A stretch of 33,088 nt of DNA from Acholeplasmataceae bacterium (GCA_012744295.1 JAAYIB010000070.1:1-33088), one strand, 5' to 3'. Positions 8,033 through 17,114 are shown, counted from the stretch's first letter. A program made the numbers and translations. The notes: generated by a model from the letters alone, not told the origin.

Positions 8033-9505
8033 ATGAAGCTTGGCATAAAGGCTATCGCCGTTGTCTTGGCAATAGTTTTGGCACTTGGGTATTTGGTTAG
8101 TGAATATTTTAACGATGGTCCTTTTTTCGGCGGCAGGGCTCTGGACTCCCTTACGAGGTCAGAACGGCTCAACCTTAAAAAGAATATCGTTGTGCTGGGC
8201 GTTGACGAACGTAATGATGATGCAGGACGCTCCGATACGCTCTTCGTTGTGATGCTGGATGCCAAAAACAGCAATGTCTCGCTGCTTTCCATACCGCGTG
8301 ATACACTGGTGAAAATACCCGGTCGTGATTGGGACAAGGTCAACCATGCCTATTCTTACGGTGGACAGCGGCTGACTCAGCAGACGGTAGAGGAATTTTT
8401 GGGAATTCAGGTCAATAATTACGTGGTAGTGGATTTCCGAGGCTTCAAAAATTTGGTTGATGCAATCGGTGGTATTGACATAACAGTAGAAAAGGACATG
8501 TATTACGAAGACCCCTATGACGACCTTGTGATTGATTTGTCGCGAGGCAGACAGCACATGGACGGTGAAACCGCCATCAAGTATGTCCGCTATCGGGACG
8601 AGGAGGGTGACATCGGCCGCATCAAACGTCAGCAGCAATTTATGAATGCCGTTTACGAAAAGGTAACTGATACGCAGATTCTGGTAAAAATGCCCGGATT
8701 GGTGAAGGAACTGATGAAAATGGTTAAAACCGATATGCCTTTGACTGACATGGCCAGAGTAGCTAACGCGCTTAATAAAACCATGAAGGAGCAGAAGGGA
8801 CTTAATCTTTCAATGGTTCCTGGCGAGGGCGTCTATATTGACGGAGTCAGTTACTGGGTTCCCGATATGACGGATTTGCGTGATCTGATGGTCGAAATGC
8901 AGGGCGCGACAATGAGTGATAAGTATCGAATAGCTGCGGAAAAATTTGAAGCAGAGTACAAGAAGCTTGTTCCCGAGGAGCAGCTGGAAGTTGCCAAAGA
9001 CAGCGTCGGCGACAAAACGGTAAAGATTCTGCGCAAACCTTTAAAGGACAAGGCAGACGCTTTAAAAGAAGCGAAAACCAGTAAAAAGGACGGCATAAAC
9101 CTGCCCAAAACCGTCAAGGCGGAAACAGAAAGCAAAAAACCCGTGAAACCGTCGGAAAAGACAGATGATGCCGGGCAGATAAAGACGGAAACGGAAAAAA
9201 CCGAAACTGCTTCAGTGCCAACGCTTGAACCGGTAAAGAGAATCGTTTCCCTTAAAATCATCAACTGCAGCAGTAAACCGGAAAACCTCGACAAGGCTGT
9301 GGGCCTGGCACAACAGGCAGGCTTTCAAGTCGTGGGTACCGGCGTAGGGGAAAAGGCACAGCTGACACAGGTAGTGGCGACCAACCCCGACGGCTGGGTG
9401 GTCAGTAAGCTTGCAACGCTGCCCTTCACCTATGCCCTCAGAATAACAAGAAATCCCGAGGCGGGGAGCGAAGGCATCATTTACATTGGAGAAGATTTCA
9501 GTTAA
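8033..9505 (+). CDS. LCP (LytR-CpsA-Psr) family cell-wall polymer ligase with C-terminal LytR_C-like domain
   Basis: N-terminal TM; 'NIVVLGVDERNDDAGRSDTLFVVMLD', 'SIPRDTLVKIPG', 'KVNHAYSYGG', 'IKYVRYRDEEGDIGRIKRQQQF'. Confidence 0.94.
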   Translation: MKLGIKAIAVVLAIVLALGYLVSEYFNDGPFFGGRALDSLTRSERLNLKKNIVVLGVDERNDDAGRSDTLFVVMLDAKNSNVSLLSIPRDTLVKIPGRDWDKVNHAYSYGGQRLTQQTVEEFLGIQVNNYVVVDFRGFKNLVDAIGGIDITVEKDMYYEDPYDDLVIDLSRGRQHMDGETAIKYVRYRDEEGDIGRIKRQQQFMNAVYEKVTDTQILVKMPGLVKELMKMVKTDMPLTDMARVANALNKTMKEQKGLNLSMVPGEGVYIDGVSYWVPDMTDLRDLMVEMQGATMSDKYRIAAEKFEAEYKKLVPEEQLEVAKDSVGDKTVKILRKPLKDKADALKEAKTSKKDGINLPKTVKAETESKKPVKPSEKTDDAGQIKTETEKTETASVPTLEPVKRIVSLKIINCSSKPENLDKAVGLAQQAGFQVVGTGVGEKAQLTQVVATNPDGWVVSKLATLPFTYALRITRNPEAGSEGIIYIGEDFS

Positions 9506-9524
9506 ATATGTTTATTACGATTTG

Positions 9525-9553
9525 TTGCATATTGTATACAAGGATGCTATAAT
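9525..9553 (+). promoter_or_regulatory. SigA-type promoter with palindromic operator-like spacer
   Basis: TTGCAT (9525-9530), 17-nt spacer, TATAAT (9548-9553); TTGTATACAA palindrome at 9532-9541 inside the spacer. Confidence 0.7.
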
Positions 9554-9582
9554 AAAACCATAATAAGTTCGCCCCTCATTTT

Positions 9583-9607
9583 GCCCTTCTTGTAAGGGCT
9601 TTTTTTT
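9583..9607 (+). terminator. Intrinsic terminator
   Basis: GCCCTT-cttgt-AAGGGC followed by TTTTTTTT. Confidence 0.88.
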
Positions 9608-9667
9608 GCTGTTTTTGGGTTTGCCCGATGCTGTATGATATAATCAAATAGACTGATTTAGGAGATA

Positions 9668-10336
9668 ATGGCGTTGGCAAAAAAAATTTATGTTACGTGT
9701 GAAAAAAATACAGCCGGTGTGGCTGACAGGCAAAGGCTTGCGCACGCCCTGCAGTCTGCAGGCTTTACTTACGAGCTGCTGCCTGTCAGCCGGCGGCTGT
9801 CCGGTGAAATGCCGGCCATAAGTCCGCGCCTTGTGACAAAGGCGGCATGGATAGGCTTTTCTTCAGCGGATGCCGTACAGATTTTTTTTGAGATTTTTGC
9901 GACGGACGCAGTGAGCGAGGCAAAAATAGCCGCGCGTGATTTGCCAGCGGCGCTGAAGCTGTAGAACTGCGGCATTGTGGCGGACTTCGTACCCGTCATG
10001 CCTCTGCATTTAAAGTTCGACTGGCGCCTGCCAAAGCCGAGCGGACTTGTCCTGGCCGTTGACGGGCACGAATGGCCGGGTTTCAAAGCGCATTGCAATC
10101 TTGTTTTGACAAGACGGCAAAGCCTTTTGCAGCCAATAGCGGGCCCGGCAGTTTTTCTCGTTAATTCGGCGCGCGAGGCGGCATTCTTACTGAAAAGTGA
10201 ACCGCGGCAAGGCGTCTTTCTGTGCAGAAATGCGGAGACGGCCGAAGTTTTCTGGAGGCAGGGGATAACCGACGTTGTGCTGCCGGATGAATTTACGCTT
10301 GACGGCATGGTGGGCACTCTGTCAGAAATCTGCTGA
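9668..10336 (+). pseudogene. Uroporphyrinogen-III synthase (HemD)-like ORF interrupted by a single in-frame TAG (9962-9964)
   Basis: ORFs 9668-9964 and 9977-10336 share one frame with no frameshift; read-through gives '...WIGFSSADAVQIFFE...KIAARDLPAALKL*NCGIVADFVP...AVFLVNSAREAAFLL...RNAETAEVFWRQGITDVVLPDEFTLDGMVGTL', resembling both halves of the HEM4 fold. Confidence 0.6.
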
Positions 10337-10454
10337 AAAGTGTACGGCAGGGGCTCTTCGTTTTGCTTTTTGTCCAAATATGATACAATAACTGCGTTGG
10401 GATTTAAATTACGCATTATCGCCTTAGGCGGGGTTTTAATCGGGAGGAATCATA

Positions 10455-11312
10455 ATGCGCGATGATATAAGCATCGTTTTAGACAGTACGGCCGTAATGG
10501 GTGAAACCCCTCTTGCCGGAGACAGGCGCTGTCATGAAGTTAAACTGAGCGTCAGGCATGGACGGACGGAATGGCGTGACGGAGAAAAGACATTGTCGGA
10601 AATGTTCGCCATGGTTGAAGTGACAGGTGAACTGCCAAAGACCTCGCAGCCGCCTTTGGGAGCTTTTTTGGAACTTTTTACGCGCCTGTCCTGCGAGGGC
10701 AAGAAGATCCTGGTGCTGACCATTGACGGCGTCTTGAGCGGTACGGTTCAAACCGCACGCCTGGCTGCAAAGCAGGTAATGGAGGAAATGCCGGACGCCG
10801 ACATCAGGGTTGTGGACAGCCTGACGGCGGCAAATCCTATTTCGGGAATGGCGATGGCCGTTTTGGAGTTTATTGAAGGCGGCGCCGGCATGGATGAGAT
10901 TGAGGCCTATGCCATGGAGCTGGCGCAAAGAACGGAAACGATTTTCAGCGTTGATTCCCTTGACTACCTGCATAAGGGCGGACGCATTGGAGCGGTTGGA
11001 GCGCTTTTTGGCAATCTGCTCGGGATAAGACCGATAATTTATCTTGATAAAAAAGGCGAGCTTACAATTGCCGACAAAGCAAGGACCAGGGCAAAAGCTT
11101 TGCGCAGGATGCTGGAAATAGGTCAGAGATTTGCACCTTTTGAAGCCTTGTATGTTGCACACGCCGAAGCGTCGGAGGATGCCTATTTTTTGCAAAGCAG
11201 TCTAAAGGAAATGTATCCGGGTGTGCCTGTAATGGTTTCTGGTATCGGAACAGTTCTAGCAGCGCACCTGGGACCGAAAACAATAGGCATATTTCTGCGC
11301 CGCAAACGTTAG
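10455..11312 (+). CDS. DegV family protein (FakB-like fatty-acid binding)
   Basis: 'ISIVLDSTAV', 'VLTIDGVLSGTVQTARLAA', 'DIRVVDSLTA', 'FSVDSLDYLHKGGRIGAVGALFGNLLGIRPII'. Confidence 0.93.
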   Translation: MRDDISIVLDSTAVMGETPLAGDRRCHEVKLSVRHGRTEWRDGEKTLSEMFAMVEVTGELPKTSQPPLGAFLELFTRLSCEGKKILVLTIDGVLSGTVQTARLAAKQVMEEMPDADIRVVDSLTAANPISGMAMAVLEFIEGGAGMDEIEAYAMELAQRTETIFSVDSLDYLHKGGRIGAVGALFGNLLGIRPIIYLDKKGELTIADKARTRAKALRRMLEIGQRFAPFEALYVAHAEASEDAYFLQSSLKEMYPGVPVMVSGIGTVLAAHLGPKTIGIFLRRKR

Positions 11313-11326
11313 AAAGGGTGTAGTGG

Positions 11327-12940
11327 ATGGAGAATAGACAAGAAGCGGCGATAACGGGCGGCCAGCTTAAGGCTATGCTGATGGGTGCCTATCAAAGTTT
11401 TGAGAAAAATTATGAAATGATTAACAGTCTTAACGTGTTTCCGGTGCCTGACGGCGATACGGGAACAAATATGATGCATACCATGACTTCGGTTGCAGAG
11501 GCCTTGAACAGGATGAATGACGGTGATATCGGTGAAGTCGGACAAATTGCGGCCAGAAGCGCTGTTTTTGGCGCCCGCGGGAATTCCGGGGTTATTTTGT
11601 CCCAGTTGCTATACGGCATCAGCAAGGGGCTGGCCGGTAAAGCGGCCGCGACCAATAACGAAATAGGCAAAGCCTTTCAATATGGCATTTTATATGCCTA
11701 CAGAGCTGTTTCAAAACCTGTCGAGGGAACGATTCTGACCGTGGCCAGAAGCATGGCTAAGGGCGCAAGGGACGCCGTGCGTGGCGGGCTCGATTTCAGG
11801 CATGTTTTGCAGGAGGCAATTGATGCCGGGCGCAAGGAGTTGGCAAGAACGCCTGAATTGCTGCCTGTATTAAGGGAAGCGGGGGTTGTAGACGCAGGCG
11901 GCCAGGGCCTGATCGTGTTCTGCGAAGGCTGTCTTGCGGGGCTGACAGGTGAAGCGATTCCAAAAGAGGCGGCAGCGGTGCCCAAAAAAGTTTCTGTAGA
12001 CCTTGCGGCCGAGGAGTTCAATATTGAATATCCCTATTGCACCGAGTTTGTAGTAAGAAATGCCGAGGTGTCTGAAAAAGAAGCCATGCATTGGCTCGAG
12101 AGCATGGGCGAATCTTTGATTGTAGGAGTTGCTTACGATGTTGTCAAAGTGCACATTCACGCCAAGGACCCGGGAGCGGTTCTGCAGCTTGGCCTGCAAT
12201 GGGGCTCGCTTCATGATATCAAGATCGACAATATGGCAGACCAGCATGCCGAGACTTTGTTTGCCCGGCACAAGGTTTCAAAAAGCGGTATCGCGGTCAT
12301 TTCTGTCGCAGCCGGTGAAGGCATAGCGAAAATCATGAAAAGCCTTGGCGCCGAAGGCGTTGTTTATGGGGGACAAAGTATGAATCCTCCTGTTGAAGAG
12401 TTTATTCACTGCATCGAGCACGGAGCAGCGGCACAGTATATAGTTTTGCCCAACAACAAGAATATAGTGCTGGCAGTGCAGCAGGTTAAAAAACTCTTGA
12501 AAGAATCCCGGGTGGAGTGTTTGCCTACGGTCAACCTGGCACAGGGCCTGGCGGCACTAATGGCTTTTGACAAAAATATTTCCCTGGAGGAAAATCTGGC
12601 TTCAATGAAGAAAGAGACCGGAAATGCCCGCAGCGCAGCTTGCAGCATCGCCGTGCGAGACAGCATGGTCAACGGCCTCAAGGTGTTGAAGGGGCAGTAC
12701 ATAGGATTAGTTGAAGATAAAATAGTTTATGCCGGCAACGACCTTGCTTCCGTAGCCGAGCAAACAATCGCGGCCGCGGCCTCAGGAGCCGAGCTGGTCA
12801 GCCTTTACTACGGCAGGGAGCTGACTGCCGAAGCTGCGGATGTGTTGGCTAAAACGCTGCAAAATAGTGCCAACGGCTGGGAAATAGAGCTGTTTGAAGG
12901 CGGTCAGCCGCATTACCCCTTGCTCATGGTGATAGAATAA
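11327..12940 (+). CDS. DAK2 domain / fatty acid kinase FakA-like protein (YloV family)
   Basis: 'NVFPVPDGDTGTNMMHTM', 'GARGNSGVILSQLLYGI', 'VVDAGGQGLIVFCEG', C-terminal EDD-like domain. Confidence 0.94.
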   Translation: MENRQEAAITGGQLKAMLMGAYQSFEKNYEMINSLNVFPVPDGDTGTNMMHTMTSVAEALNRMNDGDIGEVGQIAARSAVFGARGNSGVILSQLLYGISKGLAGKAAATNNEIGKAFQYGILYAYRAVSKPVEGTILTVARSMAKGARDAVRGGLDFRHVLQEAIDAGRKELARTPELLPVLREAGVVDAGGQGLIVFCEGCLAGLTGEAIPKEAAAVPKKVSVDLAAEEFNIEYPYCTEFVVRNAEVSEKEAMHWLESMGESLIVGVAYDVVKVHIHAKDPGAVLQLGLQWGSLHDIKIDNMADQHAETLFARHKVSKSGIAVISVAAGEGIAKIMKSLGAEGVVYGGQSMNPPVEEFIHCIEHGAAAQYIVLPNNKNIVLAVQQVKKLLKESRVECLPTVNLAQGLAALMAFDKNISLEENLASMKKETGNARSAACSIAVRDSMVNGLKVLKGQYIGLVEDKIVYAGNDLASVAEQTIAAAASGAELVSLYYGRELTAEAADVLAKTLQNSANGWEIELFEGGQPHYPLLMVIE

Positions 12941-12996
12941 GAAAGGTGGAATCGGTCCCGGTGTCCGGGGCTTATTCTTTTTTCGGAGGTACTGGC

Positions 12997-13296
12997 TTGG
13001 AAAGCATATTTATCAGCATAGCCCTGGGCATTACCCTCGGCTGTCTTGACGTCTTTAGTTATAACAGAAAAAAAATAATGAATCGGCTTTCAACGCTGGC
13101 TTTATTTGTGATGCTTTGGTGCCTCGGAGCAAAAATCGGCTGTGACCGCGAACTGCTCGAAAGCCTTGGCCTGCTTGGCTACAGGGCTGTCATAGTGGCC
13201 TGTGGCGTCATCATGGGAAGCCTCGTGTTTTTGTGGGTTGTGACGAAGCTTTTTGCCGATGTCATCAAGCGGGAGGAAGAAGGTGGCACTTCATGA
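12997..13296 (+). CDS. LysO-type (DUF340) transporter, N-terminal-half subunit
   Basis: Hydrophobic 'LSTLALFVMLWCLGAKIGCDRELLESLGLLGYRAV'; TTG start 12997 with RBS ggaggt; ends inside the start of the next ORF. Confidence 0.75.
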   Translation: MESIFISIALGITLGCLDVFSYNRKKIMNRLSTLALFVMLWCLGAKIGCDRELLESLGLLGYRAVIVACGVIMGSLVFLWVVTKLFADVIKREEEGGTS

Positions 13297-13889
13297 TAAT
13301 CAGCATTTTAGCCGCCATTATTATCGGTATCGGCAGCGGCTACCTATGGCTTACCATTGAAGCAAGGCCTGTCCTGGATAATGTTCTGATGGCGGCTTTG
13401 GCATTCATGGTTTTTGTTGCCGGCATAGAGATAGGCGGCAATCGCCACATCATCAAAAAAATCTGGCATCCACGCGGCATAGCCTTGCTGATTGCGATTC
13501 CCTCAGCAGTTACCCTTGGCAGTCTTTTAGGCGGCGGTATGGCGGGATTTCTGGCAGGCATGGGCGTTAGAGACGCTGTGCTTGTGAGCGCCGGTCTGGG
13601 CTGGTATAGTCTTTCTTCCGTAGTCATCAGCACGATGTACAGCGTTGAAGTCGGCACGGTTGCGTTTTTGGCCAATGCCATGCGTGAAACGATTTCCTTC
13701 GTCCTTATTCCCTTGGTTGCAAGACGGAACAAGGTCATGAGCGTCGGTATCGGCGGCGCCAGCACGATGGATTCGACTTTGCCCGTGGTCATCAAGTACA
13801 CCGACCTTCATACGGGTATCCTGGGTTTTGTCAATGGTTTGGTGCTGACGCTCATTGTTCCTTTCCTGCTGAATTTTCTTTTGCCTTAG
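13293..13889 (+). CDS. LysO-type (DUF340, YbjE family) lysine exporter, C-terminal-half subunit
   Basis: 'FVAGIEIGGNRHIIKKI', 'VSAGLGWYSLSSVVIS', 'ANAMRETISFVLIPLVARR', 'GGASTMDSTLPVV'; ATGA overlap with the upstream ORF. Confidence 0.88.
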   Translation: MIISILAAIIIGIGSGYLWLTIEARPVLDNVLMAALAFMVFVAGIEIGGNRHIIKKIWHPRGIALLIAIPSAVTLGSLLGGGMAGFLAGMGVRDAVLVSAGLGWYSLSSVVISTMYSVEVGTVAFLANAMRETISFVLIPLVARRNKVMSVGIGGASTMDSTLPVVIKYTDLHTGILGFVNGLVLTLIVPFLLNFLLP

Positions 13890-13969
13890 ACGCACCCCCG
13901 GTAAGCTTATGGACCCGGGAAAGTGCTGCGCGTATAATGACGTATCGAAGTAATGCTGGGAGGAAGCAA

Positions 13970-15352
13970 ATGGAAGCAGAGGAAAGAAACATACTCGGCT
14001 ATGAAAAAATTGGCAAACTGCTGAAGCTCTTTGCCTGGCCGGCAATAATTTCGATGCTTGCAAATTCACTTTACAATATCATCGACCAGATCTTTATCGG
14101 ACAAGCTGTCGGTTATCTTGGCAACGCGGCTACGACCATAGCCTTTCCAATCGTCACCATCGTACTTGCTCTCGGTGCGATGTTGGGAGTTGGCGGCAGT
14201 GCTTTTGCCGCCATAAAGTTAGGAGAAGGACAGCGGGAAGTAGCAGAGAAAACCTTAAACAGCGTTACGACTGCAGCATTTCTCGTGGGCGTTCTGCTGA
14301 TGGCAGGGGGCCTTGTCTGGCTCGAACCTTTGCTCACAATTTTTGGCGCTACCGAGCAAACCATGACTTACTCCAAAGAATTTGGCGGAGTCATGATTGC
14401 CATCATTCCGATGACGATGCTGGTCATCGGGCTTTCCAATCTCGCGAGGGCCGACGGCAGCCCTCGCCTGGCGATGCGCGCGTTGGTCAGCGGAGTCCTG
14501 CTGAACATTGTACTGGCGCCGCTTTTTATTTTCGAGTTCGGGCTCGGCGTACTGGGGGCAGCGTTGGCAACAGCCTGCGCTCAGTTTTTATCGTTAACCG
14601 TTTTTGTCTGGTACTTTTCATGCAAGGGGAAAATGCGTTTTCGCCGAAAATACCTGCTGCAGCCGGATCTGTCTATTTGCCGCAGGGTTATGACGATCGG
14701 TCTTTCCAGCTGTATTATTCAGTCGGGAGCAACCCTTTTGCAAATAGGAATGAACAACTCCCTTCTTTATTACGGGAATCTTGGCATGGTAGGCGGAGAT
14801 CTCGCCATCAGTGCCATGGGCATAGTAATGAAGGTCAATATGATCGTAATCTCGATTTGTGTTGGAATCGGAGCCGGCGCACAGCCAATCATCGGGTTCA
14901 ACCGAGGCGCGGGCGCACCTCGCAGGGTTAAGGAAGCCTATCTGCTTTCCGTGCGGGCGGCATCCGGCGTAACCGTTGCCGGCTGGCTTTGCTGCCAGCT
15001 TTTTCCTGGTGAAATCCTGCGCATTTTCGGCTCGAACGGGGAAAACTTCCTTACCTTTGCCGTTTCCTGCATGAGGCTGTTCTTGGGGGGAGTTTTTCTC
15101 GCGGGCTTTCAAATCATCTCAACAAGCTACTTTCAGTCGACGGGTCAGCCGCTAAAGGCCTCAATCCTTTCTATGCTCAGGCAGCTTCTGCTTCTGATGC
15201 CCCTTATCTTCCTTCTGCCGCTTTGGTTCGGACTTGAGGGTATACTTTATGCCGGGCTTGTTTCAGATCTTGCCGCCGGTGCCATTGTGGCGATTTTCAT
15301 GAGAAAGGAAATGAGAAAGCTGAATGCTGAGATAAAAAACCACGCTGTGTAG
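13970..15352 (+). CDS. MATE family efflux transporter
   Basis: 'IISMLANSLYNIIDQIFIGQAVGYLGNAATTIAFP', 'GIGAGAQPIIGFNRGAG'; start at 13970 because TATAAT at 13933-13938 overlaps the tracked ATG. Confidence 0.95.
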   Translation: MEAEERNILGYEKIGKLLKLFAWPAIISMLANSLYNIIDQIFIGQAVGYLGNAATTIAFPIVTIVLALGAMLGVGGSAFAAIKLGEGQREVAEKTLNSVTTAAFLVGVLLMAGGLVWLEPLLTIFGATEQTMTYSKEFGGVMIAIIPMTMLVIGLSNLARADGSPRLAMRALVSGVLLNIVLAPLFIFEFGLGVLGAALATACAQFLSLTVFVWYFSCKGKMRFRRKYLLQPDLSICRRVMTIGLSSCIIQSGATLLQIGMNNSLLYYGNLGMVGGDLAISAMGIVMKVNMIVISICVGIGAGAQPIIGFNRGAGAPRRVKEAYLLSVRAASGVTVAGWLCCQLFPGEILRIFGSNGENFLTFAVSCMRLFLGGVFLAGFQIISTSYFQSTGQPLKASILSMLRQLLLLMPLIFLLPLWFGLEGILYAGLVSDLAAGAIVAIFMRKEMRKLNAEIKNHAV

Positions 15353-15375
15353 TTGCAAACAGGATTAGCCGGTAG

Positions 15376-15413
15376 TATAATTTTATTTGCGAATGATTAC
15401 CATTCGCAAATAA
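15376..15413 (+). promoter_or_regulatory. Candidate Zur/Fur-family operator and -10 element upstream of znuA
   Basis: TATAAT (15376-15381) followed by the palindrome TTATTTGCGAATG-attac-CATTCGCAAATAA (15383-15413, 13-bp perfect arms). Confidence 0.8.
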
Positions 15414-15434
15414 TCCAACGGGAAGTGTTAAGCC

Positions 15435-16313
15435 TTGAAAAGAACTTCATTAACGTTAATGGGTATAATAGCGCTGCTGCTTCTGGCAGCGCTTGTTTTT
15501 GACGGCTGTGGCTCCGGGAAAAAGGCTGAAAACAAAAAACTGAAGATTGCTGTGACAATTGTCCCCGAAAAGGCCTTTGTCGACGCTGTCTGCGGTGATT
15601 TGGCCGAAGTCATCGTAATGGTGCCTCCCGGTTACAGCCCCGAAAATTTTGAGCCGGGCCCGAAGCTGCTGGCGCAATTTGTCAAGGCCGATCTTTTCTT
15701 TGCCATCGGCGTCGGAACGGAGAACGCAGGACTTTTGACCAGGGCGGCCGAAGTAAAAAAGCTGAAAGTCGTCAGGCTGCAGGAGGCAGTGGCAAAAGTT
15801 TATCCGGAGATTGAAGTCGAACCGGGCGAACGCGATGAGCATATCTGGCTCTCGCCCAAAAGAGCAGAGGTTATGGTGGAAGTGATAGCAAGAGAAGCGG
15901 GCAGGGCCGATCCTGCGAACAAGAGCGCGTATGAAAGGAATGCCCGAAACTATATTGTTAAGCTTAAGGAACTCGATCGGGAGCTCAAACAGTCTTTGGC
16001 GCCGGTCAAGAACAGGAAGCTTATCGTTTTCCACCCTGCCTTCGGTTACCTGGCCGCCGATTACGGGCTGGAGATGCTCGCGCTCGAGGAGCATGGGAAA
16101 GAGGCGAGGCCGCAGCGTTTGCGGGAGCTGATAGACCTTGCGAAAAAAGAAAACATTAAGGCAATCTTTTACCAGGCGGAAAATTCCGGCAAACAGGCAA
16201 AGGCCTTTGCTGAAGAAATCGGCGGCAAAGCAGTTATGCTCGAGCCGCTTGCTTACGATTACGTCAAAAACTATCAGCAAATGGTTAAAACCATAACAGA
16301 GGTAATGCAATGA
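15435..16313 (+). CDS. znuA: Metal (zinc) ABC transporter substrate-binding lipoprotein, ZnuA-like
   Basis: Lipobox-like LVFDGCGSG; 'VIVMVPPGYSPENFEPGPKLLAQFVKADLFFAIGV', 'DEHIWLSPKRAEVMVEVIA', 'VFHPAFGYLAADYGLEMLAL'. Confidence 0.88.
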   Translation: MKRTSLTLMGIIALLLLAALVFDGCGSGKKAENKKLKIAVTIVPEKAFVDAVCGDLAEVIVMVPPGYSPENFEPGPKLLAQFVKADLFFAIGVGTENAGLLTRAAEVKKLKVVRLQEAVAKVYPEIEVEPGERDEHIWLSPKRAEVMVEVIAREAGRADPANKSAYERNARNYIVKLKELDRELKQSLAPVKNRKLIVFHPAFGYLAADYGLEMLALEEHGKEARPQRLRELIDLAKKENIKAIFYQAENSGKQAKAFAEEIGGKAVMLEPLAYDYVKNYQQMVKTITEVMQ

Positions 16314-17110
16314 GCCGGAACTCCTGTTTGACAAAAAATGAAAGAGTGGAAAAAGCTGTCGTTGTCAAAGCTTTATCCGTAAGTTATGGTGACAACCTCG
16401 CACTTGACAAGGTTTCGCTCAGTATAGAAGAGGGTGAATACCTGGGAATCATCGGCCCAAACGGAGGAGGCAAGACTACTCTGCTCAAGGCTATACTTGG
16501 ACTTGTCAAGCCTTGCGCCGGAGAGGTCCTCGTATACGGAAAGCAACCCGGCAGCGCGGGAAAACTGCTTGGCTACGTGCCGCAGGTAACAAGTCTTGAC
16601 AAGGGTTTTCCTATAACTGTGCTGCAGGTCGTTCTGACCGGAAGACTGGCGTCAGGCCTTTCCTTCTTCCATAAGTACAGCAGACTTGATAAGGAACAGG
16701 CAGAATTTATGCTTGAACGTGTAGGCATCAGCGGTTTGAAGGACAGGCTGATTTCAGAGCTTTCGGGGGGAGAGTTTCAGCGAATGCTGATTGCCCGAGC
16801 CCTTGCAACGGAGCCGAAGGCTTTGTTGCTCGACGAGCCCACAGCAAGCGTCGATGCCGCTTCGCGCGAGCAGATTTTTTCCCTCTTGCGGGAACTGAAC
16901 AAAACCATGGCGATTGTCCTGGTAACGCATGATCTCCTCGCAATTTCTTCACATGTCAAGTCGCTCGCCTGTATCAACGAGCATCTCGTTTATCACGGCG
17001 GTGCTGAAATCAATCAGAATATAGTTGAAAAACTCTACGGCTGTCCGGTAGACCTGATCGCCCACGGAGTTCCGCACAGGGTTCTGAAAGAACACGGAGA
17101 GGGTTGTTAA
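16310..17110 (+). CDS. znuC: Zinc ABC transporter ATP-binding protein, ZnuC-like
   Basis: GPNGGGKTTLLKAILGL, LSGGEFQRMLIARAL, LLLDEPTASVD. Confidence 0.9.
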   Translation: MSRNSCLTKNERVEKAVVVKALSVSYGDNLALDKVSLSIEEGEYLGIIGPNGGGKTTLLKAILGLVKPCAGEVLVYGKQPGSAGKLLGYVPQVTSLDKGFPITVLQVVLTGRLASGLSFFHKYSRLDKEQAEFMLERVGISGLKDRLISELSGGEFQRMLIARALATEPKALLLDEPTASVDAASREQIFSLLRELNKTMAIVLVTHDLLAISSHVKSLACINEHLVYHGGAEINQNIVEKLYGCPVDLIAHGVPHRVLKEHGEGC

Positions 17111-17114
17111 GCGT

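Noticed and set aside
9668-10336. Pyrrolysine or genome-wide TAG recoding
   Set aside because: Several ordinary genes here (recR, DegV gene, MATE gene, DUF456 gene, CHAD gene) end in TAG, and no pyl gene is in the window.
9769-10416. 215-aa minus-strand ORF antisense to the HemD-like locus
   Set aside because: Ser/Arg/Ala-rich low-information translation typical of a shadow frame; the plus strand has HEM4-like motifs. It was considered as an explanation for the amber codon but has no family signal.
15456-16334. 292-aa minus-strand ORF fully antisense to znuA
   Set aside because: Shadow ORF of a well-supported ZnuA; no recognisable motif in the translation.
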